A stretch of 64,000 bases of DNA from Roseibaca calidilacus (GTDB lineage Bacteria; Pseudomonadota; Alphaproteobacteria; Rhodobacterales; Rhodobacteraceae), in assembly GCF_001517585.1 (NCBI RefSeq), contig NZ_FBYC01000004.1, positions 992,001 through 1,056,000 on the forward strand, given 5' to 3'. Below the pieces are notes generated by a model. That model saw only the letters and a list, made by a program, of their open reading frames with translations. It made no database searches and was not told the origin of the DNA. The position numbers were made by a program, and so were the translations under genes. Of this stretch, positions 55,569 to 62,410 are shown in pieces. Within the stretch, counting starts at the first letter, position 1; every line of letters begins with the position of its first letter.

Positions 55569-56804
55569 TTAGCCCCCGCGCCGCAACCGTTCCAACAGCG
55601 TGCGCGATGGCTGGCCGGTAACCGGCAAACCGCGCGCGGATTGATAGTCGCGGATCGCGGCTTCGGAATTGGGGCCGATCACGCCGTCAGTGCCTTGGGT
55701 GTCAAAGCCTGCGCGGGTCAGACGGTCTTGCAGTTCCTTGCGGTCCGCCAGCCGCAAGCCATTGGCATCGGGCTGGAAATTGCCTTGTATCGGGCCAAGC
55801 CCGCGCAGACGGTCGGACAAATGGCCAATACCAAGGCCGTAAAGCTCGGAATTATTGTAGCGCAGGATGACATCGAAATTGCGCGTGACCAGAAAGGCCG
55901 GGCCGGTTGGCCCATCCGGCAGAATAAGCGACGCAGACGCCGAGGTCAGGCCGCCGCTGACCGCGCGCACCCCAAGCCCGGCCCAACCACTGTGGGTCAA
56001 TCCGCGCCCGGCCAGCCCGGTGTCGAAGCCCGCGGGCAAGATCACTTCCTGCCCCCAGGGCACACCCGTTTGCCAGCCCATGCGCGACAGGTAATTGGCC
56101 GCAGATGCTAGCGCGTCGGTGGGGTCATCGGCCCAGATGTCGCGCCGCCCGTCCCCCGTAAAATCGACCGCATAGGCTTGGTAGGTGGTCGGGATGAACT
56201 GGGTATGCCCCATCGCCCCCGCCCAAGAGCCGCGCAGGTTGGCAAAGGTGGTATCACCGCGTTCCAGAATGCGCAGGGCCGCGGTCAACTGGCTTTCGAA
56301 AAATTCGCCGCGCCGCCCGTCAAAGGCCAGCGTGGCCAGCGCGGAAATGGCCGGAATATCGCCTTTTTCCGTGCCATAGCGCGATTCCAGCCCCCAGATG
56401 GCCGTCAGGATTTCGGCGGGCACACCGTAGCGGCCTTCGATTGCGCGCAGGGTCGCCTCATAGCGTGCAAGTGCCGCGCGGCCCGCCGCGATCCGCTCAT
56501 CCGACGCGGCGATTGCCATGTAATCTTCCAGCGTGCGGGTGAATTCCGTCTGGCGGCGGTCGCGGGCGATCACATCGGGCAGGAACCCGGCCCCCGCCAG
56601 CGCGCGCGATACCACGCCGGGTGCGATTCCCTCGGCGCGCGCGCGGGTTGCATAGGCGTCCAACCACGCATCGAACGCGGGGTTTGCCTGTGGCCGCATC
56701 GGGCTGCCGCCACGGGTGACGGGCATGGGCACCCCGCCCCCCATGCAGGCGGACAAGGACAAAAGCGCGCTACCTGCGGCAAAGGCTCTGCGGGACAAAA
56801 TCAT
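55569..56804 (-). CDS. Lytic murein transglycosylase, MltB-like, with peptidoglycan-binding domain
   Basis: A 411-residue exported enzyme. The N-terminus MILSRRAFAAGSALLSLSAC combines a twin-arginine-like pair with a lipobox, so it is probably a lipoprotein. The SLT_2 domain (about 40-330) has the catalytic glutamate in IWGLESRYGT and the GAMGHTQFIPTTY motif. A PG_binding_1 domain follows (TRAGFDTQGTDGVIGPNSEA). It cuts glycan strands to 1,6-anhydro products. Divergent from a paralogue of nearly the same layout. Confidence 0.88.
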   Translation of the reverse strand: MILSRRAFAAGSALLSLSACMGGGVPMPVTRGGSPMRPQANPAFDAWLDAYATRARAEGIAPGVVSRALAGAGFLPDVIARDRRQTEFTRTLEDYMAIAASDERIAAGRAALARYEATLRAIEGRYGVPAEILTAIWGLESRYGTEKGDIPAISALATLAFDGRRGEFFESQLTAALRILERGDTTFANLRGSWAGAMGHTQFIPTTYQAYAVDFTGDGRRDIWADDPTDALASAANYLSRMGWQTGVPWGQEVILPAGFDTGLAGRGLTHSGWAGLGVRAVSGGLTSASASLILPDGPTGPAFLVTRNFDVILRYNNSELYGLGIGHLSDRLRGLGPIQGNFQPDANGLRLADRKELQDRLTRAGFDTQGTDGVIGPNSEAAIRDYQSARGLPVTGQPSRTLLERLRRGG

Positions 56805-56920
56805 CGGACTGCTCTGTTCTATGGTTTTGCCCAAGAGTAGCGGATTTCTGCGCCCTTGTTAAGCGACGCTTGGTGAATCTGCGCGAAGCCGCTAACCTTC
56901 CTACATCCGTCGGAGGCAGT

Positions 56921-58129
56921 ATGCGCGCGTTTATCCCTGTCCTTGTCATGGCCCTGTTGCCCGCTTGCGGTGCCGCCAATGTCGATCGCTCGCCCCGCCC
57001 GGAACTGCGGCCCGACGCCCCGGTCAGAACCGATTTCGCAACCTGGCGCGCCGGGTTCGAGCGGCGCGCCGCCGCCGCAGGCATTACGCCAGACACCTTG
57101 GCCAGCGCGCGCCCTTATCTGCGCCCCCTACCCGATACGCTGGCATTGGACCGCCGCCAAAGTGAATTCGGCGCGCGGGTCTGGGAGTATCTGGACAGTG
57201 CCGTGAACGCAGAGCGCATTCGGGCCGGGCGTGCGGCCATGGCGCGGCACAAGACCACGCTGGACCGGATAGAATCGCGCTTCGGTGTGCCGCCCGAAAT
57301 CGTCGCCGCGATCTGGGGGATCGAAACCTCTTACGGGGCGAACCGAGGGCGCACCCCCATTCTGGCAACCTTGGCAACCTTGGCCAAGGACGGGCGGCGC
57401 GCGGCGTTTTTCGAGGACGAATTGATCGCGGCGCTGCGCATGGTGCAACAGGGCAAGGTCGCACCCGCGCGGTTCAACGGGTCTTGGGCGGGCGCGTTTG
57501 GGCATACGCAATTCATGCCCAGCAGTTACCTGACCTATGCCCTGCCCCTGTCGGGCGATGGCGTGGCCGATGTTTGGGCCGACACGCCGGAAGATGCGCT
57601 TGCATCAGCGGCCAATTACCTTGAGCGCCGGGGCTGGATGCGGGGCCAGCCATGGGCGGTGGAAGTGCGCTTGCCAGACCAGTTTGACCTTGGCCAGACC
57701 GGGCAGCGGCGCAGCGACTGGGGCGACTTGGGCGTGACAGCGGTGCAAGGCCGCCTGCCCGATGCCCCGGCGCGGTTGCTCTTGCCCGGCGGCGCGCGTG
57801 GCCCGGCCTTTTTGGCGACGGACAATTACGATGTGTTGAAGGAATACAACATGTCCGACGCCTATGTGCTGGCGCTGGGGCATCTGTCCGACCGGCTGCG
57901 CGGGGCTGGGCCTTTGCGCGGGCAATGGCCGCGCGGCGACCGCGCCTTGACACGCGCCGAGCGGCTGGAGGTGCAGCGCATTCTGACCGCGCAAGGCTAT
58001 GATACGGGCGGGATTGACGGGCGCCATGGCCCCGCGACCATTGCCGCCGTGCAGGCGTGGCAACGCGCGGCTGGCCTGCCACCCGATGGCTACATCAACG
58101 CAGACCTTCTGTCCCGCTTGCGCCGCTAG
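56921..58129 (+). CDS. Lytic murein transglycosylase, MltB-like paralogue
   Basis: A 402-residue lipoprotein-like enzyme (lipobox LLPAC, residues 11-15). The catalytic glutamate is in IWGIETSYGA and the family motif in GAFGHTQFMPSSY; the C-terminal PG_binding_1 domain has AQGYDTGGIDGRHGPAT. Same domain order as the divergent neighbour at 55569-56804, so the pair is a diverged duplication. The ATG at 56921 follows CGGAGG. Its stop overlaps the dusA stop by 4 bases. Confidence 0.88.
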   Translation: MRAFIPVLVMALLPACGAANVDRSPRPELRPDAPVRTDFATWRAGFERRAAAAGITPDTLASARPYLRPLPDTLALDRRQSEFGARVWEYLDSAVNAERIRAGRAAMARHKTTLDRIESRFGVPPEIVAAIWGIETSYGANRGRTPILATLATLAKDGRRAAFFEDELIAALRMVQQGKVAPARFNGSWAGAFGHTQFMPSSYLTYALPLSGDGVADVWADTPEDALASAANYLERRGWMRGQPWAVEVRLPDQFDLGQTGQRRSDWGDLGVTAVQGRLPDAPARLLLPGGARGPAFLATDNYDVLKEYNMSDAYVLALGHLSDRLRGAGPLRGQWPRGDRALTRAERLEVQRILTAQGYDTGGIDGRHGPATIAAVQAWQRAAGLPPDGYINADLLSRLRR

Positions 58130-59133
58130 GCGGCCTGCGCCACGGCATCCAGCGCCTGTTGCAACAGCTCTGGTCCCATGCCGGGCCTATGGGCGTTTTC
58201 CGACAAGACCCGCCGCCAGTGCCGCGCGCCGGGCTGGCCTGCGAATAGCCCCAACATATGCCGGGTGATCTGCGCCAGACGCACGCCCTGCCCCATCTGC
58301 GCGTCAATATAAGGCAGCATCCGCGCCACTACCTCGGCGCGCGAATGCGCCGGGTCGGGCTGGCCGAAGATGCGACTATCCGCCTGCGCCAGAATATCCC
58401 ATGGCCGGTGATAGGCCGCGCGGCCAACCATTACCCCGTCCAATCCTTGCGCCAGAAAGCCCTGTGCTGCATCCAGATCCTCTACCCCGCCATTGACGGA
58501 AATGTGCATATCCGGGAAATCGGTTTTCATGGCTGCAACCAGCGTGTAATCCAGCGGCGGAATATCGCGGTTTTCCTTGGGGCTAAGCCCTTGCAGCCAT
58601 GCCTTGCGCGCATGGATCGTCACGCGAAGCACCCCGACCGCGCGGATTGCACTTAAAAAGCGCGGCAGAATCTGGGCCGGATTCTGGTCATCCACCCCGA
58701 TGCGGCATTTGACGGTCACTTCGGCGGGGCTGGCGGCGATCATGGCGGCGCAAATTTCGGCCACATGCTCGGGCCGCTCCATCAGCACGGCACCGAAACT
58801 GCCCGATTGCACCCGGTCGGACGGACAACCGCAATTCAGGTTCACCTCCGGGTAGCCCGCCTGCCATCCAAGCCGTGTCGCCTGCGCCAGCTCGACCGGG
58901 TCAGAGCCGCCAAGCTGCAAGGCGACCGGGTGCTCATCCGGGTCATGCTGCAACAGGTGAAGCGCGCCGCCGCGCACCAAGGCAGGGGCAGTCACCATTT
59001 CCGTATACAGCAACGCCCGCGCACTCATGAGGCGATGAAAATATCGGCAATGCCGATCGGTCCAGTCCATCATCGGGGCGACACTTAGGCGGGAATTGTG
59101 GATATCCCCTTTTTTTACTGGCTTTTCAAGCAT
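58126..59133 (-). CDS. dusA: tRNA-dihydrouridine synthase A
   Basis: A 335-residue flavoenzyme reducing uridines 20/20a in the tRNA D-loop. SVAPMMDWTDRHCRYF and the catalytic cysteine in NLNCGCPSDRVQ are intact. The first 15 residues (MLEKPVKKGDIHN) are encoded by AT-rich DNA quite unlike the rest of the gene and have no good ribosome site, which suggests that the native 5' end was replaced when the adjacent element integrated. dusA is a known integration target of a dedicated tyrosine integrase family. Confidence 0.93.
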   Translation of the reverse strand: MLEKPVKKGDIHNSRLSVAPMMDWTDRHCRYFHRLMSARALLYTEMVTAPALVRGGALHLLQHDPDEHPVALQLGGSDPVELAQATRLGWQAGYPEVNLNCGCPSDRVQSGSFGAVLMERPEHVAEICAAMIAASPAEVTVKCRIGVDDQNPAQILPRFLSAIRAVGVLRVTIHARKAWLQGLSPKENRDIPPLDYTLVAAMKTDFPDMHISVNGGVEDLDAAQGFLAQGLDGVMVGRAAYHRPWDILAQADSRIFGQPDPAHSRAEVVARMLPYIDAQMGQGVRLAQITRHMLGLFAGQPGARHWRRVLSENAHRPGMGPELLQQALDAVAQAA

Positions 59134-59134
59134 A

Positions 59135-59219
59135 TATACTAGATCTCACATCGTCATATTTGGTGCCGAAATGGCATATTTGGACGGATACATCCACCTT
59201 GGTACGCCATGGAGTACCA
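59135..59219 (+). promoter_or_regulatory. Integrase upstream region with repeats
   Basis: TATACT at 59135-59140 is a good -10 box but the -35 region is poor. CATATTTGG occurs at 59155-59163 and 59175-59183, 20 bases (two helical turns) apart. TGGTAC and GTACCA (59200-59205, 59214-59219) form an inverted repeat just ahead of the integrase. These may be arm-type integrase sites or an excisionase or repressor operator; the repeats are seen, the role inferred. Confidence 0.4.
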
Positions 59220-59244
59220 GAGAACCACGTTTGGAATACCGAAA

Positions 59245-60327
59245 ATGGGCACAATCACCGAACGCAGACGGACAGGCGGCACGACAGCTTACAGGGCACA
59301 GATCGTTATAAAGTCAAATGGTCAGGTCGTCTATCGCGGCTCGGAGACCTTTGACCGCCGCAGCACAGCTGAGGCGTGGATGAAGCGCCGTGAGAAAGAA
59401 CTGAAATCACCCGGCGGGCTGGAGGCCGCGCGGCGCAAGGTGGGCACGGTGGGTGACGTCATCAAGGATTATATCCTCGAGAAAGAGGGAGGGATGGGGC
59501 GGACGAAGACGCAAGTGCTTCGTTCAATCTGCGAAAGTCACTTGATCTCGGATATCCCGACGTCAGATCTTCAGCCGAAACATATCGTGGATTTTGCCCG
59601 CGGCCTGCGCCGTGGTGGGCGCAGCCCGTCTACCGTTCAGAATTATCTAAGTCACCTGAGTGCGGCTCTGTCGATGGGGCGCACGGCGTGGGGCTATGAT
59701 CTGGATCGGAATGTCGTTGAAGATGGGGTTACCGCTTGTCGTCAGTTGGACCTGGCTGGCAAATCCAACTGCCGTGACCGACGCCCGACACTTGCCGAAA
59801 TTGACGCTCTGATGACCCATTTTGCAGAGGCCAGCGCCCGCGTTTCCCGTACCTTGCCGATGCACCGGATCATGGCTTTTGCGATCTTTTCAGCAAGGCG
59901 CCAGGAAGAGATCACCCTTATCACATGGGAGGATTTTAACGAGGACGAGATGCGCCAGATGGTGCGGGACATGAAGCACCCCGGGCAGAAGAAGGGTAAC
60001 GATGTTTTATGCGAGGTCACGCCTGAAGCCCTGAGGGTCATGCAGCTACAGCCTGGCCGAAGCGGCAGGATCTTTCCTTATAACTCAGACACGATCAGCA
60101 CCCGATTCACCCGAGCCTGCAAGTTTCTGGAAATCGAAGACCTCCATTTTCATGACCTGCGACACGAAGGGATTTCCCGGTTGTTCGAGATGGGCTGCAC
60201 CATTCCGCAAGTCGCCGCTGTGTCCGGCCATCGCAGCTGGCAATCCCTGAAACGCTATTCGCACCTGCGCATGTCGGGCGACAAATTCGCGGGTTGGGCA
60301 TGGTGGGATAAGCTTGAGGCAGAGTGA
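59245..60327 (+). CDS. int: Tyrosine recombinase/integrase, dusA-associated type
   Basis: A 360-residue phage-type integrase. The N-terminal arm-binding part starts MGTITERRRTGG and contains YRAQIVI; a SAM-like core-binding domain lies at about 75-165. Catalytic residues are the arginine in FSARRQEE (about 217), HDLRHEG (303-309), the histidine in SGHRSW and the tyrosine in KRYSHL (338). Position beside dusA fits the family of integrases that insert into that gene. ATG at 59209 would add 12 residues; neither start has a clear ribosome site. Confidence 0.88.
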   Translation: MGTITERRRTGGTTAYRAQIVIKSNGQVVYRGSETFDRRSTAEAWMKRREKELKSPGGLEAARRKVGTVGDVIKDYILEKEGGMGRTKTQVLRSICESHLISDIPTSDLQPKHIVDFARGLRRGGRSPSTVQNYLSHLSAALSMGRTAWGYDLDRNVVEDGVTACRQLDLAGKSNCRDRRPTLAEIDALMTHFAEASARVSRTLPMHRIMAFAIFSARRQEEITLITWEDFNEDEMRQMVRDMKHPGQKKGNDVLCEVTPEALRVMQLQPGRSGRIFPYNSDTISTRFTRACKFLEIEDLHFHDLRHEGISRLFEMGCTIPQVAAVSGHRSWQSLKRYSHLRMSGDKFAGWAWWDKLEAE

Positions 60328-60334
60328 GGCGGGG

Positions 60335-61804
60335 TCAAAAATCAGGGCCGTCCGTGGCGGGTGGCCCCTCACTGTCCATCTGATCGGCCTCCAGTTCAAT
60401 GTACTCTTGGGCAGTGGGCAAACCGATACCCTTTGCCAAGCCTTTCGCAATCCCCGCGAACTCTGGTGATGCGGGTCTTGCTTTGTGACCATCGAATACC
60501 ACCGCCGGGATGCTCATCATTTCCACCTGAAATCCGCCCCCCGGCATCAGCCGCAGTTGGGTGCGCTCTTTCGTGAGCGTTTCGATGTCACCCAGCCGTG
60601 CGATCACATCAATTAGTCGGAGGCGACCGTCGCCATCAGACGCTGGTGAAGCTGGGTTACCATCCGCTCTAGCTTCAAGACCCGGTCGTCCTGCGGCTGG
60701 TGCATTTTCAAGAGGTTCTTGATAGACACTTGGGTGTCCGTTCCGAGTGTCTGGATGTCGTCCAACTGTGCGAACAGCTTCATCATCAATGCGCCTGCGC
60801 CGCTCGGAACCTTGTTCAGTTCCGCTGAGATCGGGTCCAGACTGTCGGCTATTGCCCTCAATCGATCCACCAATTGCCACAGGGCCTCGATGGCTTCCGC
60901 CTCCGCTTGGTTTTCGGGTGTGGTCATCGTCTTTCTTCCTTTCGATCTCTTGCATGATTTGTTCGGCATTATTGGGGAACAGGTGGCGCAGCATCAGGAG
61001 TGCTGGCAAGTCGGACAGGTACCTCAGCATCACGATCCGGCGCTCGAGGCCGCGAAGGGTGAATTGCGACCCGATGCGCCCGCCAGAAATTGACACTTTA
61101 CGTTTGTGCAACTTGGCCATTCCGGGGGTGGGAATGCTAAGCGTGAAGGCCATGCCATCGGGGCCTTTGTCATGCTTGCGCAGTGTTGCGACAACATCGC
61201 GGCTTTTCAAACCAGCCTTCAGGCGATCCAGCCCATGAGGCTTGTCCTGGGCCATCACATCGTTGACCGCAGCCCCCGCTTGGGCGGCAGCCATCGTCCT
61301 GATGTCATCGGATTTGCCAGAGCGGATCGGCGCCAGGATTTTCACGGGGCCGCCGGAGGTATCGTCAAAGGGTTGTGGCAGGCCGACACGGTTTGCAATT
61401 CGGTTGCCAAGCGTAAAGACGTCCCTTGGCAGAACGGGCGTTATTTTATGTCGGAAATACGTCCATGAACTGAAAAGGATATGGGCGTGATCATGCGCAG
61501 CATTAACGTGACGATAGATCAAATAAGGCAGCACATGCAGCGGGGCGCCGATTCGCCGTCCGATTTCCCGGATCGCCGTTTTCCATTTTTCTTGTGACAG
61601 GAATTGCCCGGGGGCAAGGCTGACAGTCATATGCCAGATTTTGTTATCGCTCGACGCCCCGACCTTTTCATGATGATTGCGCAGGTGTTCAACGATCCGG
61701 CTTGGCCGATCAGCCAGAATAGAGCCCCCAATCAACACGCCGCCATTTTGCAGGTAGTCCGCAACCGTTACTGTGTTCTGCGCCTGTCGCAGATCAATCC
61801 GCAT
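60335..61804 (-). CDS. Relaxase/mobilization nuclease
   Basis: A 489-residue relaxase. HMTVSLAPGQFLS (residues 58-70) and the metal-binding histidines in RHVNAAHDHAHILF (His99, 104, 106, 108) define the nuclease domain; Tyr18 in VADYLQNGG is a candidate nucleophile. Residues about 300-400 are low in complexity, where another gene lies in a second frame. A C-terminal part from LIDVIARLGDIETL looks folded. It nicks DNA at an origin of transfer. Start at 61804 overlaps the upstream gene's end; ATG at 61822 or the in-frame start at 61852 are alternatives. Convergent with the integrase. Confidence 0.8.
   Translation of the reverse strand: MRIDLRQAQNTVTVADYLQNGGVLIGGSILADRPSRIVEHLRNHHEKVGASSDNKIWHMTVSLAPGQFLSQEKWKTAIREIGRRIGAPLHVLPYLIYRHVNAAHDHAHILFSSWTYFRHKITPVLPRDVFTLGNRIANRVGLPQPFDDTSGGPVKILAPIRSGKSDDIRTMAAAQAGAAVNDVMAQDKPHGLDRLKAGLKSRDVVATLRKHDKGPDGMAFTLSIPTPGMAKLHKRKVSISGGRIGSQFTLRGLERRIVMLRYLSDLPALLMLRHLFPNNAEQIMQEIERKKDDDHTRKPSGGGSHRGPVAIGGSIEGNSRQSGPDLSGTEQGSERRRRIDDEAVRTVGRHPDTRNGHPSVYQEPLENAPAAGRPGLEARADGNPASPASDGDGRLRLIDVIARLGDIETLTKERTQLRLMPGGGFQVEMMSIPAVVFDGHKARPASPEFAGIAKGLAKGIGLPTAQEYIELEADQMDSEGPPATDGPDF
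60613..60927 (-). CDS. Small helical protein embedded in the relaxase gene (overlapping frame)
   Basis: A 104-residue protein in a different frame of the same strand, wholly inside the relaxase gene. It starts MTTPENQAEAEAIEAL and is made of helices with coiled-coil-like KLERMVTQLHQRLM. AAAGGAAG lies ahead of the ATG. 79 of its 104 codons end in G or C, as in real genes of this genome, so it is probably translated. Plasmid RSF1010 has a comparable arrangement, with mobB inside mobA. A mobilization accessory role is inferred. Confidence 0.65.
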   Translation of the reverse strand: MTTPENQAEAEAIEALWQLVDRLRAIADSLDPISAELNKVPSGAGALMMKLFAQLDDIQTLGTDTQVSIKNLLKMHQPQDDRVLKLERMVTQLHQRLMATVASD

Positions 61805-62087
61805 CTGGGTCGCCGCCTGCATCCACGGCCCGCTCGATCCGCCTTGCCACATCCAAAAGCTTTTTCCGGACAGTCAGGTCATCTTGAGCCGCAAGAATAT
61901 CATTCAGCCGTTCAAGCACATCATGGCGCCATCCAAGGTCACCATCCGCCGCGTCCCGGCCCAGATGCCCCAGGGCTGCATCCGTCAAAAACGGAGCGGC
62001 TTTTTGATAACCAAGGTTGCGCATTCGGCGTTGCAACACCAAATTCTGCTCTTCCGTCAGTCGCACAGAATAACTTGTTTTGCTCAT
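61794..62087 (-). CDS. Ribbon-helix-helix mobilization accessory protein (MobC-like)
   Basis: A 97-residue protein. The N-terminus KTSYSVRLTEEQNLVLQRRM is a ribbon-helix-helix strand and helix, followed by RNLGYQKAAPFLTDAALGHL. Small proteins of this type bind next to the nick site and help the relaxase; antitoxin is the other option, but position directly upstream of and overlapping the relaxase favours mobilization. GAGG precedes the ATG. Confidence 0.7.
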   Translation of the reverse strand: MSKTSYSVRLTEEQNLVLQRRMRNLGYQKAAPFLTDAALGHLGRDAADGDLGWRHDVLERLNDILAAQDDLTVRKKLLDVARRIERAVDAGGDPDAD

Positions 62088-62410
62088 GCAAGGCCTCGTA
62101 TTTCCATCCTTGCACTTGCATATAGCAACGCCCGAATTTTCTTCGACCGGTTATCCACAATGTTGTCGGATCGCCTCGAAATATCAGAGTTTGCAGCACT
62201 CTCTCTTTATGTTCGGGTATCAGGAAAACCCCGAAATAATCAAAGGCCGCCCTTCTGAAGTTGAACGATAATTAAACGCAATAAGTGCTTTGGGCGGTGA
62301 ATTGGCGCGGATTTCCAGTTTCAGTCAAATCATCCGTCAGACAAAAGCCGATTGCCAACCAAGTACACACCAAGGAGCAATCGAAGCAGAACCCGTATGC
62401 GCCGTCCCGG
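62088..62410. promoter_or_regulatory. Divergent intergenic region, candidate origin of transfer
   Basis: 323 bases without a certain gene between the divergent mobilization genes and hsdR. It is AT-richer than the core and holds an inverted repeat TTCGGG (62212-62217) with CCCGAA (62230-62235), and a smaller AGAGT/ACTCT hairpin near 62190. Origins of transfer usually lie beside the accessory gene and contain such repeats. No nick consensus could be assigned. Confidence 0.35.
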
